Assembly (NCBI GenBank): GCA_947585745.1
Contig: CANPXF010000001.1
Location: 62,001-126,000, forward strand
DNA length: 64,000 nucleotides
Origin: an uncultured Clostridia bacterium
GTDB taxonomy: Bacteria > Bacillota > Clostridia > Oscillospirales > Acutalibacteraceae
Direction: 5' to 3'
Numbering within the stretch: the stretch's first letter is position 1; every line of letters begins with the position of its first letter. Of the stretch, positions 17,939 through 26,492 are shown in pieces. Both the position numbers and the translations under genes were made by a program. Below the pieces are notes generated by a model. That model saw nothing but the letters and a program-made list of their open reading frames with translations. It was not told the origin of the DNA and did no database searches.

Positions 17939-19878
17939 AAACAAAAGCTGTTATTATAAAAAGACAAATTATCGGTTTTATCCTGTGTACTCTTATACTC
18001 GCCGGCTTAAATATAATGACCAGAACTATTCCCTTACTTAATGATTACGGAGAATTTAGAGTATCAGGCTTTTTCTCGGTATTTGCCGGAATGTTCTTCG
18101 GCCCCTCGGGCGCTTTAGGATGCGCGGTCGGAAATTTTTTATCGGACTTGTACAGCGATTTAAACTTTGCAAATGTATGCGGATTTTTAGCTAACTTTCT
18201 TTTTGCCTGGCTTCCCTATCGTCTGTGGCATACTCTGTTTCCCGTTGAAAAACACAAATTACAATATATAACCTCGAACACTACTCTGCTAAAATATATC
18301 TTTATAATCGTTTTTTCAACCGTAGCTTCAATGTCTCTGCTTTCATCTTCATTTGATATTTTAGGCATATGCAAATTTAATGTTTCTTTTACACCTGTTG
18401 TTCTTTATGATATTTACTTTGCCCTTTTCTGGGGAACAACAACTTTTCTTATTGTTTACAGACTGTTCCCGCAATATATTCACATTCCCTATAAGGTGTA
18501 TAATTACAGTTATAATCATAAAAGATACCTGCCCGACTACATAATTTGTCTTGTTATAATTATTGCCGTTATATTTAGAATTTTGCTTTCAGGACCCGAT
18601 GGAAACAGGTCGCTTTCAGAAGATGTTTTGGACGCTGTTATTATTTCATTTACAATCGTTCTTGCGTTTCTTCCAATTAGAAGAAGCGGAAAAAAAGAAC
18701 CGAACGGGCAAACCGGGTTTAAAAAAAGCAAAGGACTGCAATCCCAAATAATAACGGTATTTTTTCTGTTTATTGCATTCAGCACAAGTGTTTTCGCGTC
18801 GATGCTTTCATTTGACACCTTTAATTATATAAACAGATACGTAGGCATAAAATTTTATCTTGAAACCTTGCTTGTCAATATTTTTAAACAGGTAAATCTC
18901 TGCGGATTTTTGTTTATCCTTTTACTTATGATTCTACTTAATTGGATAGAAAAAAGAATAACACGGTATGTAACAAAAATAGCCGATACCGCGGATAACT
19001 TTGTTGAAAACGGACTTAAAACAGATTTTCCCAAATTAAATAAGGACAAGATAAGCGATGAAATTCTGATGCTGGCAAGCTCCTATAAAAAAATGTCGTC
19101 GGACATTGCGGGCTATATTAAAGAAGTCGAGGAGCATACAAAACGCGAGGAAAACATAAGACTTACCATAGATATGGCGGCAAAAATACAGGCAGGTATT
19201 CTGCCCAAGCCTCTTAACGACAAAAAGTTTTCACTTTCCGCTTATATAAAACCCGCAAAAATTGTCGGCGGTGATTTTTACGACTACATAAAGCTCGACG
19301 ACGACAGACTGCTTTTATGTATAGCGGACGTGTCGTCAAAGGGAATCCCTGCGGCTATGTTTATGGCATTGGCAGGTATACTGGTAAAATGCAACAGAAA
19401 TCTTTCTCCCGAAAAAATCCTTTACAATGTAAACAATTATCTTTGCGAAACAAACAGCGAGAATATGTTTGTAACAATGTTCGTAGGAATTATCGACCGC
19501 AAAAAAAGAGTTTTTGAATTTGCAAACGCGGGCCATAACTACCCCATTATCAAAAACGGGGGCGAAATTAAATGGCTTAAAGCACAGCCCGACCTTATGG
19601 CGGGGGTATTTCCCGAAATCACCTATCATCTTAACAGTATCGACATTAAAAGTGATTTTGAGGTTTTCGTTTATACCGACGGTATAAACGAGGCGGAGGA
19701 TTTAAACAGTAACTTTTTCGGAAATGAACGGCTTGAAAAGCTTTTTAAAACGGTCAGTATGTTAAACGCGGGCACAGACGAACAGCTCAAGCTTATAATA
19801 AAAGAAATTGAGGGCTTTACAAAAGGCGCGAAGCAATCAGACGATATTACCGCGATGATTATAAAAATCAATGAATAA
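17935..19878 (+). CDS. Membrane-bound SpoIIE/RsbU-type PP2C serine phosphatase
   Basis: The N-terminal 240 residues are hydrophobic, with segments such as GFFSVFAGMFFGPSGALGCAVGNFLSDL that resemble the S-component fold of ECF transporters or a small-ligand sensor. A second membrane pair (about 265-330) leads to a HAMP-like linker (340-385). The PP2C domain (395-647) keeps the metal motifs: GGDFYDY, ADVSSKGIPAAM, YTDGINEAED and QSDDITAMII. Enzymes of this type dephosphorylate a STAS protein and thereby switch the partner kinase. The start overlaps the kinase stop by four bases. The ligand sensed by the membrane part is unknown; a precursor or the exported peptide is possible. Family call is very secure. 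Confidence 0.93.
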   Translation: MKTKAVIIKRQIIGFILCTLILAGLNIMTRTIPLLNDYGEFRVSGFFSVFAGMFFGPSGALGCAVGNFLSDLYSDLNFANVCGFLANFLFAWLPYRLWHTLFPVEKHKLQYITSNTTLLKYIFIIVFSTVASMSLLSSSFDILGICKFNVSFTPVVLYDIYFALFWGTTTFLIVYRLFPQYIHIPYKVYNYSYNHKRYLPDYIICLVIIIAVIFRILLSGPDGNRSLSEDVLDAVIISFTIVLAFLPIRRSGKKEPNGQTGFKKSKGLQSQIITVFFLFIAFSTSVFASMLSFDTFNYINRYVGIKFYLETLLVNIFKQVNLCGFLFILLLMILLNWIEKRITRYVTKIADTADNFVENGLKTDFPKLNKDKISDEILMLASSYKKMSSDIAGYIKEVEEHTKREENIRLTIDMAAKIQAGILPKPLNDKKFSLSAYIKPAKIVGGDFYDYIKLDDDRLLLCIADVSSKGIPAAMFMALAGILVKCNRNLSPEKILYNVNNYLCETNSENMFVTMFVGIIDRKKRVFEFANAGHNYPIIKNGGEIKWLKAQPDLMAGVFPEITYHLNSIDIKSDFEVFVYTDGINEAEDLNSNFFGNERLEKLFKTVSMLNAGTDEQLKLIIKEIEGFTKGAKQSDDITAMIIKINE

Positions 19879-19886
19879 TCAAAATT

Positions 19887-19911
19887 CCGTTCATTCACAT
19901 TTAATGAACGG
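19887..19911 (+). terminator. Hairpin after the phosphatase gene
   Basis: CCGTTCATT pairs with AATGAACGG over a 7-nt loop, eight bases after the stop. The T tract is poor (TTCGCG), so termination may be partial or factor-dependent. Confidence 0.5.
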
Positions 19912-19943
19912 TTCGCGCAGCGCCGCTAAAGTTGTTTATTGGG

Positions 19944-20489
19944 ATGGTAGCGAAAAAGGGGTGTGTAATTATTCTGAATAAAAAAACATTAATTATTTCA
20001 TGGGTAATTTTGATAGCAATGTTAAGTCTATTTGTTGGTTGTAATTCTTTAAAAGATAATGTAAAAGAAATAACGGCAAGTTCAGGGAATAAAACTATAC
20101 CTGTTTTCTCTAACGGAGAAGACTTTAAAACAATAATGAAATCTCTAAGCTTAGAAGAGTTGGTTTACATCAAAAATAAAGAACGAGTGTTGATTAAATT
20201 TAATGAAAAAAGCCCAAAAAACATACAATTAACTGAACACATTTTAAATAAAAACGGAACACCTAAGTTTGCCTCTGAAAAAACAGGAAAAATAATTAAA
20301 ACGAAATTGGATAAAAATAAAACTTCTTTTAAAGTCGAACCCAATTTAGCTGCGTCATTAAGCTCAAATGGCAATGATTTTAATCCCGGGGCAACGATAA
20401 AGGGATACCACCTTGTTTGTGATTGGGGTAACAATCAGTCAGACTATTATTTTGTTATAAGAGGTGACGCGGCTGTTTCAAACAAATAG
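19944..20489 (+). CDS. Putative lipoprotein of unknown function
   Basis: The protein carries a lipobox-type signal (ISWVILIAMLSLFVGC) followed by about 150 residues rich in Lys, Asn and Ser without a domain I recognise. The start is unclear: the tracked TTG at 19932 and the ATG at 19944 lack a good ribosome site, while AAAAGGGG sits just before an ATT-ATT-CTG-AAT run that would give a normal signal peptide. A non-canonical start or an error is possible. Its AT-rich codon use differs from the NRPS locus, and a hairpin separates the two, so membership in that locus is doubtful. Confidence 0.6.
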   Translation: MVAKKGCVIILNKKTLIISWVILIAMLSLFVGCNSLKDNVKEITASSGNKTIPVFSNGEDFKTIMKSLSLEELVYIKNKERVLIKFNEKSPKNIQLTEHILNKNGTPKFASEKTGKIIKTKLDKNKTSFKVEPNLAASLSSNGNDFNPGATIKGYHLVCDWGNNQSDYYFVIRGDAAVSNK

Positions 20490-20792
20490 CCGGAAAATCT
20501 TTTCAAATTGTATTGTTATAAAAATTTAATATTATGTAAAAATAATTCTTATAACATAATTAGTGAAAAACACCGGGTTAATTATAAACTTGTGTTTTTT
20601 CATTTTTTAAATTCTCCGTGTACCCTGATAACGCGTTTTTACTTTTTTATTCGTAAAATTGACAATACTCAAATAAGGTTGTCAAATTGTTAATATAATT
20701 GATATTAAATAATATAATTAATAATAAAAATTAACGCCTGCCTTTTCGGCAGGCTTTATATGCGTTTTAATAAATATTCGGAGGAAATACGA
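20490..20792. other. Intergenic stretch with one hairpin
   Basis: AT-rich and without a convincing gene. The tracked 61-aa ORF at 20508 has no ribosome site or recognisable features. A strong stem GCCTGCC/GGCAGGC at 20736-20754 with a short T run (TTTAT) lies 38 bases before the MATE start. It may end the lipoprotein transcript, although its position next to the ribosome site would also allow attenuation. Confidence 0.5.
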
Positions 20793-22157
20793 GTGGGAAG
20801 AAAAATAGATATGACAAAGGGCAAGCTCGGCGGAAAAATTATCCGATACACAATTCCGCTTGCTGTAACAGGTATTTTACAACAGCTTTTTAACGCGGCG
20901 GACATAGCTGTCGTGGGGCAGTTTTCGGGAAAAGAGGCGATGGCGGCTGTAGGCAGTAACGCTCCCGTCATAGGAATATTAATAAACCTGTTTGTCGGAA
21001 TTTCGCTTGGCAGTAATGTAATTATCGCGAAATCCATAGGACAGGGCGACAAAAAGCAGGTTTCAAAGGCGGTACATACTTCCATTATCGTCGCGCTTAT
21101 AGGCGGTATTATCATTACAATACTGGGCGAGATATTCGCGCCGGAGGTTGTCAAGCTGTTACAAGTCCCCGACGAAGTGTTCCCGCTTTCCGTAAAATAT
21201 CTTAAAATATATCTTTTGGGAATGCCCGTAATTTTACTCTATAACTTTGAATCCGCTATTTTCAGAAGTTGCGGAAACACAAAAACACCGCTTATTGCGC
21301 TTGTTGTTTCGGGGGTTCTCAATGTAATTTTCAACCTCGGATTTGTTGCGGGCTTTGGTATGGACGTTGACGGAGTTGCCATTGCGACGGTTTTGGCAAA
21401 TACAATCAGCTCCGTAATCCTTTTCATCGCTTTGATGAAAACGGATTTGTCGGTTAAGGTTTCGTTACGGAAGCTGAGGATACATAAAAACGTTCTTGTC
21501 CAAATTTTAAAAATCGGGGTTCCCGCGGGCGTTCAGGGTATGATATTCTCATTCGCTAATATTATCATTCAGTCAGCCGTCAACAGCCTCGGCACAACGG
21601 TTATCGCGGCGTCGTCGGCGGCATTTAATCTCGAAATTTTCGCATACTATATTATGAATTCATTCGGTCAGGCTTGTACGACGTTTATAGGACAAAATTA
21701 CGGCGCGGGTAAAAACGAAAGATGTAAAAAAACCTTAAAGCTCTGCCTTTTGCAATGCGCCGTCGGCACCGTCACAATTTGTGTGCTTATATTGATTTTC
21801 TCAAAACAACTGCTCTCTGTATTCAATACGGACCCCGATGTAATATCCGTCGGCTGTGCCAGACTTTCGTACATTTTCTTCGCCTACATTTTCAGCATAT
21901 GGCAGGAGGTTCTCTCGGGATATCTGCGCGGATTCGGCGTGTCTTTTATTCCCGCGCTTTGCTCGGTTCTGGGAATATGCGGAATCCGATTGGTATGGAT
22001 TTTTACCGTATTCGGTATGTCGCCGACCTTTGATACAATTATGCAGGTTTACCCTTTAAGCCTCGGCATCACCGCATTATTGATTTTAATTGCCACAATA
22101 ATAATTAAACCGTCAAAAAGATACTTTGCAAGTAAAACGCCTGAAATTACAATCTAA
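20793..22157 (+). CDS. MATE-family efflux protein
   Basis: I choose the GTG at 20793 (MGRKIDMTKGKLGGKI) because TTCGGAGGAAATAC lies 8 bases upstream; the tracked ATG at 20760 would place this site inside the gene. The 454-aa protein has the 12 hydrophobic segments and the PLAVTGILQQLFNAADIAVVGQF start common to MATE exporters of Clostridia. It lacks the C-terminal ATPase-like tail of the first MATE in this window. MATE proteins export cationic drugs and metabolites with Na+ or H+. It is followed by a flavodoxin-fold oxidoreductase 64 bases downstream, possibly co-transcribed. Substrate unknown. Confidence 0.9.
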   Translation: MGRKIDMTKGKLGGKIIRYTIPLAVTGILQQLFNAADIAVVGQFSGKEAMAAVGSNAPVIGILINLFVGISLGSNVIIAKSIGQGDKKQVSKAVHTSIIVALIGGIIITILGEIFAPEVVKLLQVPDEVFPLSVKYLKIYLLGMPVILLYNFESAIFRSCGNTKTPLIALVVSGVLNVIFNLGFVAGFGMDVDGVAIATVLANTISSVILFIALMKTDLSVKVSLRKLRIHKNVLVQILKIGVPAGVQGMIFSFANIIIQSAVNSLGTTVIAASSAAFNLEIFAYYIMNSFGQACTTFIGQNYGAGKNERCKKTLKLCLLQCAVGTVTICVLILIFSKQLLSVFNTDPDVISVGCARLSYIFFAYIFSIWQEVLSGYLRGFGVSFIPALCSVLGICGIRLVWIFTVFGMSPTFDTIMQVYPLSLGITALLILIATIIIKPSKRYFASKTPEITI

Positions 22158-22221
22158 AAGCATTTAAAATTTGCTTATTTTATCCGTCATATAAATACGC
22201 AAAGGCAGGAGGTATTCAAAT

Positions 22222-22794
22222 ATGATTCTTGTGATTGACTGCTGTATAAGAGGAAAAAATTCCTCCACAAAAAAATTATATGAAAGTTATCTGAATACGC
22301 TTGAAAATAAAGATGACGTCGAGACATTATACCTATGCGAACAGCCGATAGCCCCGCTTGATGCTCGGACTCTTGAGCTTCGCGACAGGCTTATTGAACA
22401 AAAAAATTTCGGGCATAAAATATTCGGCTACGCAAGGCAGTTTCGTCACGCGGACGAGATAGTAATCGCCGCGCCGTATTGGGACCTTTCATTCCCTTCG
22501 CTCTTGAAAGTTTATTTTGAACAGGTTTCCGTCAGCGGAGTGACCTTCGGATATGAGAAAGACGAATGTGTCGGGTACTGCAAAGCAAAGCGTATGCTGT
22601 ATTTCACCACTTGCGGAGGTTACCTGAATCAGAAAAATCTCGCGTCTGAATACATTAAGGCTTTGGCTGAAATGTTTGGAATTTCAAATTTTTATGCTTA
22701 CGCCGTTGAGGGAATGGATATTGACCCGTCAAAAAGAGATGAAATACTAAAAAAAGGTATCGAGCGTATTATGTCCGAGATAAAAAACAATTAA
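22222..22794 (+). CDS. Flavodoxin-fold NAD(P)H-dependent oxidoreductase
   Basis: The 190-aa protein begins MILVIDCCIRGKNSSTKKLY, where the SST segment fits the FMN phosphate loop of the Flavodoxin_2/azoreductase-NQO fold. The conserved AAPYWDLSFPSLLKVYFEQV and FTTCGGYL segments match the flavin- and partner-binding loops of this family. Such enzymes reduce quinones, azo or nitro compounds with FMN. A GGCAGGAGGT ribosome site precedes the ATG. It may be co-transcribed with the MATE gene upstream. The physiological substrate is unknown. Its proximity to the NRPS locus (5 kb) is not evidence of involvement. Confidence 0.8.
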   Translation: MILVIDCCIRGKNSSTKKLYESYLNTLENKDDVETLYLCEQPIAPLDARTLELRDRLIEQKNFGHKIFGYARQFRHADEIVIAAPYWDLSFPSLLKVYFEQVSVSGVTFGYEKDECVGYCKAKRMLYFTTCGGYLNQKNLASEYIKALAEMFGISNFYAYAVEGMDIDPSKRDEILKKGIERIMSEIKNN

Positions 22795-22840
22795 AATCCG
22801 ATTTATAATTAAAGCTTTTTATGCGACAAACAAATAAATG

Positions 22841-22885
22841 AATTTATCCCCCCGATTTATTAAAATCGGAGGGATAAATTATTTT
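22841..22885. terminator. Bidirectional terminator between convergent genes
   Basis: AATTTATCCC...CCGATTT pairs with AAATCGG...GGGATAAATT with one mismatch and a 4-nt loop. Both sides are T-rich, serving the oxidoreductase on one strand and the FIVAR-protein operon on the other. Confidence 0.85.
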
Positions 22886-22896
22886 GGGAAATAGTG

Positions 22897-25482
22897 TTAT
22901 TTTGTATCAACGGTTTTTGCCTTGCTCCAGTCGGAATAAAGCTTTTTGCCCTTTACCGTTTGGTATGTGCGGATACGAACGTAGTAAGTCTTTTTAGACT
23001 TCAGATTTTTGATTTTCTTAGACGTAATATTATTATTTTTAACCTTAATTGTATCCGCTTTCTTAAAGCTCTTTTTAAGGCTGTACTCAATCTCATAACC
23101 CGAGGTCTGCTTTGTGTTTTTCTTCCACTTTACAACTATCGCTTTCTTTTTAGGTGTAATCTTTTTAAGCGCGGTACCTTTCGGATTTACTTTAAATGTC
23201 TTTGTTATTGTACCCGAATAACCGCCCTTACCTGTAATAATTACGGTAGCCGTACCGACTTTCTTGTTCCCCTTATAGCTTACCTTATAATCTCTTCCAA
23301 GCTTTAGAATCGTTTTGCCGTCGTTTACCGTTATTTTCTGAATAACAGCCTTGCCCGTATAGGATTTATCCTTTATACCAAGAACAGTAAATTTGCTTAT
23401 ATCCGCGCGGGGAGAAGGCATCAATTCGATATTATCCGTCGTCGGCTCTGCATTTTCTTCGTCGGGTAAGGTCGCGGGTGTTGTCGCCTCTGCGTTTTCC
23501 TCAGTCGGCTCGTTTTTATCTGTAGCAGGCTCTGTTTTTCCGTCTGTAGACTCGTTTTTATCTGTGGCAGGCTCTGTTTTTCCGTCTGTAGGCTCAACCG
23601 CCAATTGAGGATATTTTTCTGTGTTCGGCGGTACGGTATCATCACACGCCTCCCCGCTTGATGACGGCGCGGTTTCAGACGAACTGCTCGATTGTACCTC
23701 CGCAGGGTCTGTAACCGTCGGCTCTAAGCTTATGTCAGGCTCTTTGTTTTGCGGTGTTTGTTCGGAGGATTCCGAAATATCCGTTTCAAAATCAGTCGGA
23801 ATCACATCAAAATGGTTGTAGTAATTCGGCTCGGCATATTTCACATAAGGGCTTTCTTTTAAGACCTCTATCGCTTTCCAAACAATCTCTTTAGTCTTTT
23901 CCGTAAATTTTACATAGTAAATATTGTGCTCCGAGGAGCCGTGAGCCAAAAATCTTACCGATTCAATCTCAAAGTCGGAAAGTAACCCCTCAACCGTCGG
24001 ACCTCCTGTGTATAAACCGACAAGGACCGCTCCAAACTCGTAGCCCTCCTCCAATTCCTCTTTTGAGGGACCTGTCGGCTTGGTTGCCGTCGGAAACGTG
24101 CTTTCCGTTGTTTCGTCTGATGAGCCGTATTTTTTACTTATCCAGTTATCTCTCGCGTTAAGCAATGCGTCAAACATTTCCTCAAGCTGTTCGTCGGACG
24201 CGTTCTCATCGCCGAGTAATTTTTCAGCTTTTTCGTATTCTGTTATAAACGCTTTATACAGCTCCTCATCATTACAGCTCTCATCAATCTCGGAAGACGC
24301 TCCCGAAACAAGTCTTTTTAACTTCTCTCTCGCAGTCATAAACGGGGGTTCTACAGGAAGTGTGTTGTAATAATTCGGCTCGGCATATTTCACATAAGGG
24401 CTTTCTTTTAAAACATCTATCGCTTTCCAAACAATCTCTTTAGTCTTTTCCGTAAATTTTACATAGTAAATATTGTGCTCCGAGGAGCCGTGAGCCAAAA
24501 ATCTTACCGATTCAAGCTCAAAGTCGGAAAGCAACCCTTCAACCGTCGGACCGCCTGTGTATAAACCGACAAGAACCGCTCCGAACTCGTAGCCCTCCTC
24601 CAATTCGTCCTTTGAGGGACCTGTCGCGGGTTCTCTTGTCGCAGTTTCAGTCGGCTCCGTTACCTTAATCAAGTGAATTTTCGCCTGAAGTATTTCTGAA
24701 TACGCCGATTCAAACTGTTCATCCGTGGCATTGACGTCATCCAATAATCTAACTGCCTTTTCGTAAGCCGAGGTGTACGCTCTGTATGATTCCTCGGTGT
24801 AATCTTCCGCTTTAAAAAGTGAATAGTCCTTTACCTCATTCTCCAATCTGTATTTCGGACCGTCGTCGGGAATGTAATCAAACAAGTTCCAGTAATGGGG
24901 TTCTGCCGAATACACATCGGAGCTTGATTTGAGAACCTCTACAGCTTTCCAAACTATATCCTCCGTTTTCTCCTTAAATCTTACATAGAGAATTGAATTT
25001 TTCGGATTATCGTAAGGGTAAATACTCACCGACGAGATATCAAATTCGGACAGCAATGACTGAACCGTCAAATTGTCCGAGTTAAGCTCTGCAAGAACCG
25101 CTCCGAACTCGTAGCCCGCCATCCACTCGTCAGTCCTGGACCTTTTGCCTGTTTCACGGTCTACCGTAACCATACGAACCTTTTCGCCGAGCAAATCCAT
25201 ATACGCGTTTTCAAGCTCTTTGTCCGAGGCGTTTTCATCATTAAGTAATTTAACCGCGTTTTCGTATGCCGCGGTAAACAGTCTGTACGAACCGGGGGCA
25301 TAGTCCTTTTCATCGACGTTTGAACATTCAGATATAACCGTCGCCAGTATATCGCGCGCGTCGGTATAAACCGAAACGTCTTCTACACCGCCCGAAGCCG
25401 CGAAAACGCACGGAGCGCATCCAATCAATATCAGCGCCGATAATAATACGGCCGTAAATTTTTTCAGTGATTTTACGCTCAT
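22897..25482 (-). CDS. Secreted protein with alternating FIVAR and I9-propeptide-like domains, Ig-like and fibronectin III end
   Basis: After a signal peptide come three FIVAR-type helical modules (e.g. YTSAYEKAVRLLDDVNATDE) alternating with three 75-residue domains ending VKYAEPNYY. These have the strand-helix-strand and V-x-x-AEPNY signature of subtilase propeptides (inhibitor I9/fervidolysin type), yet no protease follows. The second and third copies are almost identical in DNA (262 bp, 549 bp apart). Next are a Glu/Pro/Thr linker with TEPATDKNE repeats, a bacterial Ig-like domain (SYTGKAV...GYSGT) and a fibronectin III domain. It is probably the last gene of the ECF sigma operon. A tandem protease-binding or inhibitor function is inferred; the domain assignments are by eye. 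Confidence 0.75.
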   Translation of the reverse strand: MSVKSLKKFTAVLLSALILIGCAPCVFAASGGVEDVSVYTDARDILATVISECSNVDEKDYAPGSYRLFTAAYENAVKLLNDENASDKELENAYMDLLGEKVRMVTVDRETGKRSRTDEWMAGYEFGAVLAELNSDNLTVQSLLSEFDISSVSIYPYDNPKNSILYVRFKEKTEDIVWKAVEVLKSSSDVYSAEPHYWNLFDYIPDDGPKYRLENEVKDYSLFKAEDYTEESYRAYTSAYEKAVRLLDDVNATDEQFESAYSEILQAKIHLIKVTEPTETATREPATGPSKDELEEGYEFGAVLVGLYTGGPTVEGLLSDFELESVRFLAHGSSEHNIYYVKFTEKTKEIVWKAIDVLKESPYVKYAEPNYYNTLPVEPPFMTAREKLKRLVSGASSEIDESCNDEELYKAFITEYEKAEKLLGDENASDEQLEEMFDALLNARDNWISKKYGSSDETTESTFPTATKPTGPSKEELEEGYEFGAVLVGLYTGGPTVEGLLSDFEIESVRFLAHGSSEHNIYYVKFTEKTKEIVWKAIEVLKESPYVKYAEPNYYNHFDVIPTDFETDISESSEQTPQNKEPDISLEPTVTDPAEVQSSSSSETAPSSSGEACDDTVPPNTEKYPQLAVEPTDGKTEPATDKNESTDGKTEPATDKNEPTEENAEATTPATLPDEENAEPTTDNIELMPSPRADISKFTVLGIKDKSYTGKAVIQKITVNDGKTILKLGRDYKVSYKGNKKVGTATVIITGKGGYSGTITKTFKVNPKGTALKKITPKKKAIVVKWKKNTKQTSGYEIEYSLKKSFKKADTIKVKNNNITSKKIKNLKSKKTYYVRIRTYQTVKGKKLYSDWSKAKTVDTK
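23816..24077 (-). repeat. Intragenic direct repeat, copy 1 (partner at 24365-24626)
   Basis: About 262 bp encoding one I9-like domain, repeated at 24365-24626 with only scattered substitutions. The offset is 549 bp. The first I9-like domain of the same gene is much more diverged, so this copy arose recently. Confidence 0.85.
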
Positions 25483-25516
25483 TAAAACACATCTCCTTTC
25501 AGAATGAGCAATGATT

Positions 25517-26452
25517 TTATTTTGTAACCTTAACCTTTATTTTGAGGGTTTTAACCTTATTGACTAATATTTTCAGGGTAGTCGTACCCTTTTTCAGTCC
25601 TTTTATTTTTATTGTTTTTGAGGTTTTCTTTGAGGTAATCGCCGCGCGTTTTGTATTGGTGTATTTGTTATTGTACTCTGACGCTTTCCCCGTTAATTTC
25701 AACTTCTTTGTCTTTCCCTTTTTAACTTTTACAAAAGTCACCTTTTTGCCGTTTGAGGTAAGCTTCGGGTCGTCCTCAACCGTATAATTTAATCTCACCT
25801 CGAACGCCGACCCGTATATTGCCGTAACAGTCGCCTTGCCCTTTTGTCTGGCGGTAATTTTGCCGTTTTTCACGGATATAACCTTAGAATTTGATGATTT
25901 CCAACGCTTTACCTTGCTTTTGTTCGCTATCGGGATTTTCACCGTCTTTCCCGATTTGATTTTTATTCTCGAGGCGGTTGACCCCGATTTAACTGTAAAG
26001 CTGTGAAAATTATCAACAGAATAATCTCCTTTGCCCCAAAATATAATCGCGTCACTATCCGAAATATACTCCCCGAACAGCTCCATACTTAACGGATTCA
26101 AATCCTTCATTACAATTTCAATGCAATTATACTCATCGTCGTCACGCAAATTGACGCTCACAATATTACCAAGTACTATTTTGAAATATTCTTGTGAAAA
26201 TTCCATCGAGTTTCTGTTATTAATATAGTACAGGATTGTGTTTTCAAGCTCTTTAAGCTCCGAGCTCGTGTATGTAACACCGCGCTCCTGTTTTAGCATT
26301 TTCAGGTAATCGGTGTACCAATAATAATTCTTGTTCGGGTCGTTTTCGTCATATACGTTGAATTTTTCATCGCCTATGGTGAGAGCGGACGCGGAAACCG
26401 CGCCTGAAACTAAAATTGTGATAATCAAAAAAAGCGACATAAGTTTTTTCAT
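25517..26452 (-). CDS. Secreted protein with lysine-rich Big_2-like C-terminus
   Basis: The 311-aa product has a signal peptide (MKKLMSLFLIITILVSGAVSASA) and a unique domain of about 130 residues starting GDEKFNVYDENDPNKN. It then carries a Big_2-type Ig module (WKSSNSKVISVKNGKITARQKG) and a lysine-rich module ending TLKIKVKVTK, nearly the same as the end of the 869-aa propeller-like protein. It lies 40 bases below the anti-sigma gene and 34 bases above the FIVAR gene on the same strand, so it is probably part of a four-gene operon. Cell-surface location is likely; function unknown. Confidence 0.75.
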   Translation of the reverse strand: MKKLMSLFLIITILVSGAVSASALTIGDEKFNVYDENDPNKNYYWYTDYLKMLKQERGVTYTSSELKELENTILYYINNRNSMEFSQEYFKIVLGNIVSVNLRDDDEYNCIEIVMKDLNPLSMELFGEYISDSDAIIFWGKGDYSVDNFHSFTVKSGSTASRIKIKSGKTVKIPIANKSKVKRWKSSNSKVISVKNGKITARQKGKATVTAIYGSAFEVRLNYTVEDDPKLTSNGKKVTFVKVKKGKTKKLKLTGKASEYNNKYTNTKRAAITSKKTSKTIKIKGLKKGTTTLKILVNKVKTLKIKVKVTK

Positions 26453-26492
26453 AATTGCACCTTTTTACTGAATAAAGCTTTATTCAGCGTTA

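Noticed and set aside
19944-22794. Extension of the NRPS locus to include the lipoprotein, second MATE and oxidoreductase
   Set aside because: Hairpins separate them from the phosphatase gene, base composition changes, and the functions are common ones; proximity alone does not support membership.
23393-23645. Ser/Val- and Lys/Gln-rich ORFs on both strands
   Set aside because: Mirror images or frame shadows of the Glu/Pro/Thr repeat linker of the FIVAR protein.
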